This document shows positions 1 through 11,928 of a stretch of 64,000 bases of DNA, one piece after another. This stretch comes from Heliopora coerulea (Eukaryota > Cnidaria > Anthozoa > Scleralcyonacea > Helioporidae): the NCBI GenBank assembly GCA_030142905.1, contig JASJOG010000042.1:1800501-1864500 (forward strand). Direction: 5' to 3'. The position numbers were made by a program, and so were the translations under genes. Positions within the stretch are counted from its first letter, which is position 1. Each line of letters begins with the position of its first letter. A model generated the notes under the pieces. That model worked only from the letters and a program-made list of their open reading frames with translations, had not been told where the DNA came from and searched no databases.

Positions 1-1031
1 CTAAAATATCCAACCCCAGAGAAACATTGGATTTGTAGCACTCTCACGTTTTTGCAAGAGAAAAGGCTAACATGAGAATGTTCTAGGGAGATGCCTCATG
101 CCTGCTGCTACAGTTTAAAGGGTTTAATTTAACATCCAACCCTTTGATGAGTAAAATTGTCTGGATTTAGCCAGGGTAAAATACCTAAGTATGCCCTTGC
201 CCCTTAGTGGATTAAATAATTATAGTCATGGTATATACCTGGGACTTGTAGAACTTGCCAGAATTTGCAGTTGAATTAAAATAAATATTTTTCAGTGATC
301 CAATGACATGCTCTGCACTGAAAAAATGGAATATTTTTGGAATAACTTCTCAAAAAAAATGCAAAAGAAGTTTATGGAAAACAGTTACACCAAATAAATT
401 GAATAAACTACATGTATCATGTGATTATTGTAAACTATTGATTATCAAACATAATCATACTTTGTACCTGGTGACATTTAAGACAGCCCATTTTATCTAT
501 AAATGTAAAACAAAATTTTGGTGTATCCAGTGGTGATTAATAATATACCCATGGTTCACAAATGACAGTGTCTACTTCCCCAGGGCCCAACATGTGCTAA
601 GTTGTTCAAAGGAATCAGCTGAAGAAAGTCATAATTATGTGAAATGGTGTTTATTTCTTTGAATCTTGTTTTAACTTTCCATTTGTATTAAAGCCTTTTT
701 ATGATTTACATGTATAATAAACTTTAATTATGGAATGAATTTTTTTCAACAAAATATTTATAATACAAGGTATCTCGGTCTTTAGTTTGTTTCAATTGAT
801 ACTAATTTTCTGGTGTTAATATAGTAAACACTGGTATCATATAAACTGTCTGGACTAATGGAAAAGACTGTATTTTAAGGACTGGTTTTTCAGCACAGCC
901 TACAGTACTGGATTGCAGGCCTAAAGGGACCAATGTCTTCACAACCATGAGACAAGCCATGTATGGTTCAGGTTCAGAACCTGGCAGAAGTATATTATTT
1001 TATAATTAAATATCATTCCATATTGACCCAC
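1..1031. other. AT-rich stretch, no gene seen
   Basis: No reading frame with recognisable content was found on either strand. It would be intron or 3' flank of the minus-strand gene whose exons lie at 1032-1229 and 2514-2633. No further exon could be identified. Confidence 0.4.
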
Positions 1032-1229
1032 CTTTTCCTGAAGAATTGCTAAAAACTGCAACTTGGAAAATTCTGGGGTACTCTCCTTGCACAAAATCTG
1101 TAAGACATGAGGAACTTTTAATTTATTTAGTGTATTTTCAAAGCATTTCTACACCAAGTCTCATGGATTGTCAGCAATTTCAATGCAGTTCAAGGCTGTG
1201 CAAGCATCTTCATAATCCATAAATTTTAT
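1032..1229 (-). pseudogene. Decayed internal exon of an unidentified gene
   Basis: The minus strand shows a splice acceptor (TTTCTAG) followed by exactly 66 codons and a GTGGGT donor, so the exon is phase 0 on both sides and compatible with the phase-0 first exon at 2514-2633. The translation looks like a helical-repeat protein, with the segments ALNCIEIADNP, KCFENTLNKLKVP and SKLQFLAILQEK. Two stops interrupt it (TGA after IADNP, TAG three residues later). Both could come from C-to-T changes (CGA, CAG). I do not recognise the family. It is either a pseudogene exon or a chance open segment, although the protein-like composition and both splice signals favour a real former exon. Confidence 0.4.
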
Positions 1230-2513
1230 CTAGAAATCATACGAAGTTGAACAAGACATATTTCCCGACCTATGAAAATACTGTGAGAGTAGTTGTAAGA
1301 TTAGTGTAAAGAAAGAAACAACAATTAAAACAAACTGAGGCTTTCTTCAAATGTCTCTCAGTAAAATAGATTAACTGAAATTAACTTGACATCTAGCTGA
1401 CTTGTTTTGTCAAGCCATGTCAATGCGTGTTGAGCATTATTCATTGATTGTATGGAGTGCTTATAAAAAAATAATAATGTACTAGATAAGAAATGTGGGA
1501 TTCAAATCTCTGGCAGCACTGCTTTGCATTTTCTAACCACTTTAGCACCTAGATACAAGGCAGCTTGTCCTTTAAGTGGCAAAATACTAAACCTGGTATA
1601 CTGTACACTGCTCCAAATTTGCAATCTGTAGCTTATTATTTATTCCTTAGTTCATTTGTATTGATTTCCTTCTTGCCTGAGATGATCTTCTCTACATTCT
1701 GGTTGGTGACAAATGATTTTATTCACCAAAGAGAAATTACATATACAAGTCAGCCACTGACTATACAGTCAGAGAAAGAGACAAATAAATATTGACTTGG
1801 GACTCAGAGTGCATGCACATTCTTACTTATATTTTCAAGAGAAGATAATTTTACTGGCATCTCCCTTAATACCTACTTCATTGTTGGTTTAGCTACTTAA
1901 AGTAGAAAACTCTTTGCAAATATTGCAAAAATGAGAACTTCAAGGACATCAATATTGAAATGCAAGATGGGAGCCATCAGATTGTGCTTACAGTATTGCC
2001 TAATTGCTCCAGCCAATTTATAACTGATTGTAGGCAGGAAAAGGTTCAACTAAGCACATTATAGAGGGTGTCAGACAGATATGTAAGAATTTGAAAGGTT
2101 TAATGTCTCAGAGAACTGCCAAAACTTGTGAGAGGAAATGCTCATATTTCAAGAAAAGCCTTCGCTCAAAGCCTTGGCATTTCCTCGTGTGAGCTTCAAC
2201 AGTTCACTGACTTTTAGCTCTTTACATGTTGTTCAAGACTGCCTGATATCCAACTTTCTACTTTCAAATTATTATATATCTGACAGATCTAAAGTTCTTG
2301 TTATTCCAGGTTGAGTTAGAAAAGAATTAAAAGATTAAAGTAATTTATATTTCATTGTATTACAGTGCAATACCATTACAAAGTCATACACTGAAGATCA
2401 CTCATATGATATAATCCAGTTAAATTTCGTTTCTGTACCGAGTTTAAAAACATACAAATGTCATGAACAGGCTAGTAATTAGCTACTATTCCAGAAGTGA
2501 AGGCATAACTTAC
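1230..2513. other. Presumed intron of the minus-strand gene
   Basis: AT-rich sequence with no convincing exon on either strand. It lies between the two minus-strand exons and is most simply read as intron, possibly holding exons that I missed. Confidence 0.35.
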
Positions 2514-2633
2514 ATCTAAAACGTCCAAAAGGAAAGCTTCAGAGTCTTGTTCATCATCAATGTCTACAGGGGCTTTGCCAGCTGCTCGAAATAAATCCTC
2601 CACAACAGACTGGGAACTCGGCGAGACAGTCAT
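2514..2633 (-). CDS. First coding exon of an unidentified gene
   Basis: The minus strand has an ATG followed by 40 open codons and then a strong GTAAGT donor. The peptide starts MTVSPSSQSVVEDLFRAAG and continues with an acidic stretch (PVDIDDEQDSEAF). It has the look of a short N-terminal exon of a cytosolic protein. No domain is recognised. Its start lies 932 bp from the start of the divergent RNF139-like gene, so the two may share an upstream control region, now interrupted by a Penelope-type inverted repeat at 2831-3065. If the exon at 1032-1229 belongs to it, the gene is broken. Confidence 0.5.
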
Positions 2634-2830
2634 TGCTTTATGGTGGTATTGTACTGCAACGTGTAAAATTCCAGGTCCGAAGTTTTTAGATCATTTTACA
2701 AATCCTTGGAGCAAAACATTGTGGGTCACCAGATAAACATGATCAATCACGGTTGATCAATCAAAGTACTGGGTCGGGTCTCATACTCTCTTTAAATGGC
2801 ATACTCCAAGTGGACAATCAGAACAGCTTG

Positions 2831-3065
2831 TTTGAGGAAGTTGATCGTCCAGGTTAGTGTAGTCTTGAGAAAGATTGTTGGTTGAAGTGACTGACGTTTC
2901 GACAGCCTTAGCAGCGGTCATCTTCAGAGTAATGTCAGGCGAACCTGACATTTACTCTCCTTTTGACTCTGAAGATGACCGCTGCTAAGGCTGTCGAAAC
3001 GTCAGTCACTTCAACCAACAGTCTTTCTCAAGACTACACTAACCTGGACGATCAACTTCCTCAAA
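2831..3065. mobile_element. Penelope-type inverted repeat with hammerhead-like arms
   Basis: Two arms of roughly 100 bp (2831-2930 and 2965-3065) are near-perfect reverse complements around a short spacer. Each arm contains the signature CTGAAGA-T-GAC...GTC-GAA-ACGT-C flanked by GACT and AGTC, which can pair as stem I. This resembles the hammerhead ribozyme layout known from terminal repeats of Penelope-like elements, with one extra U before stem II. The short frame through the right arm (MTAAKAVETSVTSTN) is a by-product of this repeat and not a gene. No transposase or reverse transcriptase lies inside. Confidence 0.6.
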
Positions 3066-3565
3066 CATGTTACGATTCTCCCAGGTTCAAACCATTTACT
3101 TTAATCAGAACAGCTGTTGAATATTGTTTTCAATTTGTAAAATAAGGTTAAGGCAAACCAAGTAAATTTTGATTTATACTTGTATTTAATTTTTTTCATT
3201 TAAGAGTTTAAATTTTTGATCAGAAACTGTCCTAGGCTTCGCAGGCGGTCCAGCGTTTAATCGTTATCAGTACCTTCAAGCGGGTAGTTTAAACCAATTC
3301 TCGATTCTTCCTATATTTAAGCATAAAAGAGAACAAGGGTTAGCCTTAAGATAGAGTTAATTATTTTCGTTGAGCATCTATGATGAGATCGACAAGGTTA
3401 GTTAACATTAACTTGAGTTATTCCAAACAAAATAGGACTTCGCGAAGGCATCCAGAGAGATGGAATTAACTGGTCAATCGTAAATTATTCTAGTATCAAA
3501 GACACGAATGCTACATACAGTAGTGGTCCATACATGTCCTTTATGGTCTCTGTTGGTCTCTATAC

Positions 3566-6500
3566 ATGGCGAGTCAGTTTAGCCGTGATTGGATTAAGAA
3601 AGTGGATCCCATCCTTCGGGTCCCTTTCGTTGTCCTGGTTGATTCGTTCATATCCTCACTGGATTTCAACAATGTTTATTCGCTAATCCAAACGCTTCCA
3701 GGTAAAAAAGTTACTTTTACTTTTCCTAATTGCTAGGCCTTTTCCATTCCATGGGATGCTAAATGGTAATAGTTTTGTTGCACAGATGTTGTCCCCTGTT
3801 GGAGAACCAAACAGATGTATGTAGTTTAAGCATTTCAGTGGTGTAATTACCGCTACCATTCACACGCAGACTTATCCAGTAAATGGCAATGTACAGTACA
3901 AGCCACCAACCATTCCAAGCAGTGAACCACCTATCCAGTTGAACAAGCAAATCACCCACATAACCACTGGTCCTCATACCCAGTGGGCCACCCCCATAAC
4001 ATACCACCCAATAAACAATTTTATTAATGACAAGAGGGGATTTGATGCAAATCAAAAATAATGGCTGGAATCTAGCCAAATGATGCAGATGAGTCCCAAT
4101 GTACTGTAGCTTTAAATGCTCAAATTTGAAGATGCCTCTGATACTCCATGGTAATTGAGTACATTTATTATTTCCAGGCTTGTTTGTGGTGATACCATTG
4201 GTACTTGTTGGCCATGAGAATCTCACCTTTATCTACAGTTATTATATTTGCCTCAAAGTCATCCTTACGATAATTTTTTTTACTGTTGGTGACCACTTCC
4301 CTGTTGTATTGAAGTTAATAATGGATATAGATAGCAAATTGTTGCTGGTATCTTATGGATTGTGGTGTTCCCTTATCTTGCTTAATGTCCTTGGCAGAAC
4401 TGAGCTTAGAGGATATCAGACAAAACAGCTTTTACTAGTCATGCCATTTGCCTCATCAATACTTCTTGGGAACTACAAGTACAGCTGGATATTTGGTTTT
4501 TTGTTGCATGTGGCAGGTGAAACTTCTGGAGCCCATAATTATCTTGAACGATCTTTCTTTGACACTATAAATCTTTTTCGACATGAAGGAATTATAAATA
4601 CCATTTTTTACTATTACAAAACCCGTAAAATATCCACAGTGCTGAAAATATTTTGGCTGTTAGCTCTTTCCAGGAAATCTTTGTTGAACAGAAATGCACA
4701 GTTCAGCCTACAGTGGTTTCTTACTTCTGTTGGAGCATCTTGTAACTCAAAACTACGACTATTTGCTATGTCATTATGTCTTCTTGAAGCTTCATACTTT
4801 GTGTTATGGGCCTCAAGAGGTTTCCTTAACTGGACAGTAAATCATACTGCTGAGGATCTGGAATCTCGTGACTTGAGTAAAGCCTTGGCATTTTACATTA
4901 TTGCCAGCCTGAATAGGGTCACAGACTTGGAAATCATTCAGAGGACCTTCTTTCTAACTCTCTTGATGTTCATAAGCTTCTCATTTATCTTAGAGTCTGC
5001 TGTTAAACAGACCAATAAGGCATTAACATTTCTCTCAATATCCCCTGAAAGTAGAATCTCTGCACATGTACGTGCCTTAATAATGATGTTTTTTCTACTT
5101 TGCATTATGTTTTACACCTGCTGTAAATTCTGTACCCTCTTCCCACTTCATCTGTGGCAACTCGTTATCATTTCATCAAACATTGTAACCGCCATGCAAG
5201 CTTTGAGCAGCTTAGCAGTTTATGCCTTGTTTGTTTATGATACCAAAATGTCAACAAATCTTAAAGACCTGGATGACTGGGTTTACTACATAACTGCCAT
5301 GACTAATAGTCTTGAATTTCTCTCTGCACTATTTTCATTAAGTGTTGGGTTATGGAATGTTACTCGTGGCAACTGGACAATTGTTGGTGAGTGTCATAAG
5401 TGTGGCATTTTTACTATACATGTAACTTAAATTGTCAACACTGATTGTAAAACTAGAACCATATGAAGATATCAGCACCTAAAACCTATCGCTCCTGGCT
5501 GGTTTATCAGGGATTTCAGTGCTCATCTGCCATGAATTAATCAAACAACAAGGGAATAGAACAGTGACGTAGGAAGGAAATATAAGTTGGGGGGGCAAGA
5601 CCTTTTGCAGGCACCTTTGCACATAGAAAGGGCACCCTCAAAATCGATAACAACTGTCATACCAGTTCTTTTGGCAGAGGCTTGCATTATAGTAAAACTA
5701 AAAATGGTTAGCTTGAAGATCCTTGTCCAGTATTGCTGGCTTTATTTATTCTATTGTTTGATTAGTTCGTGATGATACGTAGGGATTCTTGGATACTAGT
5801 TCAACAGGAAACATTCTAGCTTCTTGGTTAGACTAACATCAGACAAAAAGTAATATTGATCAATGTGTTTTGTTTTTTCATATTCTTACATATCTTTTAA
5901 TCTGTAGACCTGAGCAACCAGGCTTAAACTGATGCATTACACTTCATTGTAAAAAGGCATTTCTTTTTTTTTTTAATAAGGGCACTTTTTGTCATTTCAA
6001 AAAGGTTGGGGGGTACATGTGGCCAATTCCCCGCCCCCAGTTCCTACACCTACGGAATAGAAAGAGTAGGAAATGGGAATGCATGAGAGGAAAGGAAGGG
6101 GCCTAAAATGAAGGAGAGGAAAAGAGAGGAAAGGGAAGGAGAGGCAAAGGTAGGGAATGGCAGAGAAGGAAGGAAGGAAGGAAGGAAAGAAAGAAAGATC
6201 AAAGGATATGAGAGAGGGAACAAGGAATGAAGCAGGGGGAGAAATAGGAAGGGAGGGAGAGATAAAATGAAGAACAGACATTTTGAGTAAGAGCTTCTTC
6301 ATGCTCAAAAACGTTGTCCTCTTTCTTTTTCTTCTTTTTTTTTAAAAAATTTACAGCAATACACCAGTCTTAAAAATTCAAATTTATGTTTTGTTGTGTC
6401 CACATTAACTCACTACATAATTCTTTGTACAAGTATTCAATTTTCAATAAATAGTATTGCATTTGGTATGAAACTTTACTTTCCTTAAAAGGGTCATGTT

Positions 6501-6856
6501 TTAAGCCATCAGTTGCATGTAGGTTGTCTAATTGTTGATTTCCCATGTCAGGTCTTCTTGTTATTATACTCCACACTTATTACAATTTGTGGCTGAAAGC
6601 ACAAGATGCGTGGAAGGTCTTTATGAACAGACGCTCGGCCGCAAAGAAGCTCAATTGCCTGGTGAACGCCACCAAAGAGGAGCTTGAGAAAAGACAGGAT
6701 CTTTGCCCGATCTGTTTTGAATCAATTACTGAAGCCAAAATAACTCAGTGCGGACACTACTTTCATGCACACTGCCTACGAAAATGGTTGTACATCCAGA
6801 CATCTTGTCCACTGTGCCATCAAGATGTATTAATAACCAAAATTAAAGAGGATTGA
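3566..6856 (+). CDS. RNF139: RNF139/TRC8-like ER-membrane RING E3 ubiquitin ligase
   Basis: Three exons, 3566-3701, 4178-5386 and 6552-6856, join in phase through GT/AG introns to give 549 residues. The first two exons hold the multi-spanning TRC8-type N-terminal region: many hydrophobic helices, the conserved-looking KISTVLKIFWLLALSRKS, and LKDLDDWVYY before the last helices. The last exon holds a RING-H2 finger at about residues 500-537: C500, C503, C515, H517, H520, C523, C534, C537, within CPICFES, CGHYFHAHCLRKWL and CPLC. TRC8 family members sit in the ER membrane and ubiquitinate sterol-pathway and ERAD substrates. That role is inferred from family here. The ATG was chosen because it opens a frame that splices correctly and gives the expected LRVPF..LVDSF start. 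The tail after the RING is short (KIKED). RNF145 is a close alternative name. Confidence 0.88.
5990..6290. repeat. Polypurine (GGAA/GAAA)n tract in RNF139-like intron 2
   Basis: About 230 bases of almost pure purine, with a run of AAGG and AAAG tetramers near 6165-6200. It lies in the second intron of the RNF139-like gene. The long frames across it on both strands are low-complexity artefacts. Confidence 0.8.
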
Positions 6857-7007
6857 CAATTACTGCAAAATCTGCAAAGATTGGCTGCCGTTGGATGATT
6901 GCAATCAAATTACACACCAAAAATACATGGTCTGCATCAGGTGTCTACGTAGAGGTAAATTTACTTTGGGCTTAAAACTCTTTGGAATACCGGGGCCGCA
7001 AGGGTAC

Positions 7008-7100
7008 GTTGTACCCGGAGACACTTTGCACCCGGGGACACTCTGTACCCGAGGACACTGTACCCGAGGACACGCTGTACTCGGGGACACGCTGTACGTG
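7008..7100. repeat. 17-bp GC-rich minisatellite
   Basis: About five copies of a unit close to CTGTACCCGAGGACACG, with lengths of 16-17 bp and scattered substitutions, just 150 bp after the RNF139-like stop codon. It is much richer in G+C than its surroundings and may lie in the 3' UTR. Confidence 0.8.
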
Positions 7101-8645
7101 CATGTGAAGTGAAAAAATAAGTTCGGAAGATACCCCTTTATTTGAAAGATATTTTTCAACTACAAAAATTGGCCTTCCATAACTCTCCTAGTTTACTTGT
7201 GGTTCTGAGATGTAACTCATATTGCATAATCAGGTCCTGGGAAATCATTACCGTCAGAGAATATGACATTAAATCACTTGAAACATTCTGTTCAGTGTCG
7301 TGAGTCACACACTCACGTGCACAGTTTAAAGCACATAGGCGTAAGATGTGGAGGGGGGGCGCTCTGTGAGGGCACGTGACCGCTAACAACAGAAGTGGGG
7401 GACCGTGACCCAAATATTCACTACAGTCGCTTTTTTTATAATATAATTTTTATGATATTTTTTATCTTTACTTCATGTTGCAAATACTACGGCAACTTGT
7501 TCTTACAATAGAAATTCTCATTCAAAACAAAAGGAATGGATAATTTAAAGTCCCAAGAGTATTTTCAACACCGCCCTACCTCTACACAGTACGTCGACGA
7601 GGACATTTCTACGGTTCCACGACTACGTTAGCACACAATACATAAGACGTTTCGGATTCTTTAAACGTTAACCAACTGACCTAAGCTGCTGAGAAGAGTT
7701 TCAAAAGCGTGAACAACATTCACAATTCATTACAACATCAGTAGAATGTTACTTGATTCAAATGTGTAAAGTTAAACTACTTCGTTAAATGCCGTCGCCG
7801 TAGCAGCTTGCTTATACTCCCGAATATTTCAGAAACGAAGTTAAGTTATGGGAAAGCTAAAAAGCCCTATCCTTATCATTTAAAAAGTTTATTCAAGTAA
7901 GGGAGTTTCCGAACTTATTTTATTCGCTTCATTGACACTTTAAGTATTTCTCGTTGCATCGACTTCGGCATACCGTGAATACTGGTAGCTACTTTGCAGA
8001 TATTTGCAGTAAGCTTATTCACAGAGACGACAGAACCGTCATTGTATATTTGTCGTACTTTCAAAACAACGTAGGCACTCCCCTGAAAGTAACGTCAAAT
8101 TCCAGAGGATGGACTGGGGTGCAATTTAGTGGACTTGGACAAACCGTTGACCTCGTAGGGTTGGAGGTGGAGTTACAGTTCGGACTTGGGGTCATAGAGA
8201 TCATATAAAACTAGAGAGGATATGAGGACCGAAAATTAGGATGAAATTGAACGCCATCATTATGAGTAAATTGGAAGCCAACTGTTCTTGTTCATGCCCT
8301 TTGCCGTTAGTCAAGAACCTTGAGGTCGAACAACCGATGTTTGGGATATTGTTTCGTGTTTGTTTACGTTAGTTGTATGGGGAAAACAATTTCTCTGGTT
8401 ATTAGTAGGTTAGTATTCTTATTATTACCTAAATTGTTTTACATTCTTTAAAAAAACCAAAAACAAATACAAGAGATAAAAGTGAAATGGCGTTTGATCA
8501 TGACCTTGAACTTTTCATCCGGGCAAGTTTGGTTTCCTGTCCGCCCCCCAATTTGTCCGATATGGTGGCAATCAATATTTCCCCGCGGTTGAATGACATT
8601 TAACTGCAACGCCCCTAGTCTAGTTAATATATGATCGCTGTGCTT

Positions 8646-8690
8646 TGGGTAGGGGTAGGGGTAGGAGTAGCGGTAGGGGTAGGGGTAAGT
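8646..8690. repeat. GGGGTA short tandem repeat
   Basis: Seven tandem hexamers of GTAGGG type with two variants (GGAGTA, GCGGTA). It resembles telomere-like repeats but is not TTAGGG. An interstitial simple repeat is the plain reading. Confidence 0.75.
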
Positions 8691-9939
8691 TTAGACGAGT
8701 TGAGCCCGTGGTTGCCCATATTAATTCAGGGGCATGCGCTAAACTTGAACCAAAGAAAGAACAGTAACCTTTTCATGTAACCCTATCCTTGCTGAGGACG
8801 TGTTCAACCATTTTATTCCGGCCAACTGCAGTTGGGCAAGAGTTGAAGACCATATCCTTAAAAACCCATCATTGTTAATGAACGAATTTATTAAAAGGCT
8901 GAGATCGTTTTTTGGTCCGTATGCAGAATACGCGTGCTGAATGGTCGGTGAACGGTCCGAGATTTTACGATGTTAAGCTGGTTTAACTTCCTTTTCATTC
9001 CGGAGCGGTATGTTTTGGCAGGAAAATCTTCGAGCTTATCCTAATGAAATTTTTGAAAAATTAAGTGTTCACATTGAGAAATTCCGAACAATAAAGTGTG
9101 CTGGAAGCCAATTGCTGCTTTTCTGTGAAGGAAATTATGGAAAAGTAGAAAAAATGACAGTTTAACTGGTGGAAACAGGAGCAAAACGAACAAGTTACTT
9201 GGTAAAGTAAACAGCATTCTGCGAGGAAACCCAGACCAAAATGGGAACGAAAACCAACCAAAAAACCATATAATAAATTCTTTATTAACTTCGTTGTCTC
9301 AGTCGGTATTGGAAAGTATTTGCCTTCGCGTTTTTCGCACAGACGTTGCTCCTTCGTTGCTCAGTCTGTACAAAAATCTCCGGCAAATATTTCTCCATTC
9401 GGACCTCGCTCCCGTTTAATAACTATTTAATATTCAAATTGTAGCGAGGATGTCGTTTGAGGGTATCCTTCCAATATGCAAAATTTCAATTTAAAGCTCG
9501 TGCTATTCCAAGTTAAACTTGGGTTCTGCGACTTTGTCTCATAGTTAGTTTATTATCAGTGTTGATACGTCGAATGTATGTGTAATTTATACACTGGTTT
9601 TTGATATATTGTATTGAATTTTACATGTGTAATGCTCTGCAGTCCTTTTACGTCGAATAACTTTAGTAGCTTTCCAAGTTTCACACCACACTTCCAAATT
9701 AAATTCATTTCATTTCCACAAAAATGACTTCAAACGCGGAAAGGCTATACTAGTTCAAATTTTACTTCCATTCGCACAATACCATCGACGCATTCGGACG
9801 TTTTCTGTTGGTATACTACCACTGCAATTTATTTTAGCAGGTAGCTTAGATGATTTTATGAATTACGAATTTAACGACTGACAAGGACATTGTACGCGTG
9901 GAACACGCAGGCAAAGCTTTTTCATTCGTGACGTCGTAT

Positions 9940-10045
9940 AACGTCACTTTGACGTCACCAGTAACTTTGATGTCACCAGTAATTTTGATGTCACCAGTAA
10001 CTTTGATGTCACCAGTAACTTTGACGTCAACAGTAATTTTGAAAC
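9940..10045. repeat. 18-bp minisatellite carrying CRE-like TGACGTCA
   Basis: Five units of about TTTGATGTCACCAGTAAC repeat with period 18. Because 18 is divisible by three, both strands stay open and give artefactual repetitive peptides. The outer units contain TGACGTCA, the palindromic CREB/ATF site. Internal units carry the one-base variant TGATGTCA. Confidence 0.8.
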
Positions 10046-11928
10046 TAAAAGTTTCTCCTTTTATCATTTTCATCAGACGATATAGATTGTGCTCTGTTCT
10101 CGAGTCATCTCCTGGCTAATTCTTTGCTGAGCTTTTTCTCTTTAATTTGCCCACAGTTTTTTTCTTACCTTTCTGATTTGCCGAATGACCACTGCAATCT
10201 TCACCTCATACAGTCTCCTGGAAGTATCTCCAGACGCCTTCGATGATCTAGATGGGAGAAGGCTTGCTGTAATATCTTCATTCCATGACTAAAGTTAGGA
10301 TCGAAAATGGATACAGTAGCTTTCCAGCACGTTCTCCGTTTCACCCGTTTTCTAACTTCAGTAGACCAATAGACCGTGGTGACATTGTTAAAACGTGGAG
10401 ACATATCGTCTGTTCCCCAAGATTTACGCCTATGGTAAAGCAATCCAGTAACTTTTCGCGCGCAAACCAAAAAACTTTCACATTGTTATTGATTGTGTAT
10501 TGCTGAAAAGCATTTCCGTAATTAAATGTCTTTGGACTCACCCTCTAAAATAGAAGGTTCACGAGTGAATGGTTTATAGACTTTTCCCCTCTCAAATATC
10601 TGTTATTGTTGGGTTAACCCTTTGTTACTGTTAAAATGATTTTTACCATGAAGTGATAATATTCAAGTAACGTTTTCCGTTTGGTCTATCAGTAGTTCAT
10701 ATTGCATAGAAACAAGTGCACTATGCTAGTTCACGTTTGACAAAAAATACATTTCACGCAACATTTCAACGCCTAAATCAGAAACCTACTTCAAAATTGT
10801 GTTCACCGCAGACGTAAATTCATGCAACGAAGCAGAGCGGATAATTTCCAATTTTGAAGCAGGAAACTTTAATCTCATCCGCATCACCTGCCCACACTTT
10901 TAGCCGTCCTTGGGGGTTTGCAACTAGACTTAACCCTTTAATGCCTGATTTTTTTTCGTTTGTTCTTTTGTCGTAGCTTGTAATAGCAGGAATAGTCCTC
11001 CTTTATTGTCATCGTCAAAATGTGAGTTCTCTTTACCGTACAGAATGGCGCATGTGTCGCCGTAAGAATGGCCAGTTTTGAACTATGTACTTTTTCTGAA
11101 CCGTATATTTTACCAAGATCTCAAAATGATTCAATAACATTTGTGATTTTTTTTTTATTTTATTTCATGCGAAATGGTAACGTCGTGCAATTTTTTGTAA
11201 AGTTATCGATATTTCCTTCCAGTTCATTCGCAACCGCTATCTATCCTTTTGAGAAAAAATTTGACGAGGTCCATAGCGAAACGTTATTTTAATTCAACTT
11301 TTTCATCTTTCTAACCTAACGTTTCTTTGACATTTAGTTTGAGCTTTTCGTGCCTGTTGTCCAGAATTCAGATTTAGTCCAGTCCATTAAAGATAGTTGA
11401 CGGGGCTACGAAGTTCCACAAAATGACAATCATGGCGGACATTTGTCAAGAAATTTGAAAGGCTCATGGAGTGTGTTATTACGAACGTTCTAATCTTACC
11501 GAAAGAGTTCATTATTTTTTCGTTTTTTGCACTTTTCTCTCAATTTATTGCGATGCCAAAGGAGCGGTTTTAAATCAGAGCAAAAAGAAGATGAGATTTT
11601 ATAATTCTATTAAAAGGAGGATGATGTTTTTTTTAAGATGACGTGAGAGGATACTTACGGCAGATAAACTCATTATTGTTGAATTTTGGTATTTCTGTCA
11701 AAGTTACGTTTGCAGTTTGCTGTACCGATAATAGATCGATATTTAAAGGAACATGTTTACCAAGGTACATAAAGTTTGAAACGTACACATGCAAATACAC
11801 TTACGTGTACAAAAACACGCATACACACGTACACAGACGTATAAGAGCAAAATTTCAACGCCGAAAGCAGAAATCTGCTTTTAAAGAATGTTCACGGACT
11901 TGTAAGTAATTTCCCGCAATGACATTTT

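Larger units (their letters stand above)
6857..11928. other. Intergenic region with simple repeats only
   Basis: Includes the 3' flank of the RNF139-like gene and the 3' flank of the GPCR. Apart from the minisatellites listed separately (7008-7100, 8646-8690, 9940-10045), I see no exon, RNA gene or complete mobile element. Short open frames here have no recognisable content. Confidence 0.4.

Noticed and set aside
2963..3145. 60-codon frame starting MTLKMTAAKAVETSV
   Set aside because: Its first half is the Penelope-type repeat arm and its second half has no coding character.
4180..5430. Intronless 416-residue membrane protein
   Set aside because: There is no ATG at the start, and both edges coincide with splice sites. 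It is exon 2 of the RNF139-like gene, and the last 15 codons are intron.
5997..6308. 103-codon minus frame rich in Ser/Phe/Leu/Pro
   Set aside because: Translation of the polypurine tract in an intron. Low complexity only.
6905..7159. Frames across the 17-bp minisatellite on both strands
   Set aside because: Repeat-driven open frames with no domain and no splice context.
8646..8690. Interstitial telomere
   Set aside because: The unit is GTAGGG/GGGGTA, not TTAGGG, and only seven copies occur.
9846..10119. Two opposite frames with VTGDIK and LMSPVT repeats
   Set aside because: Produced by the 18-bp minisatellite, which keeps all frames open.
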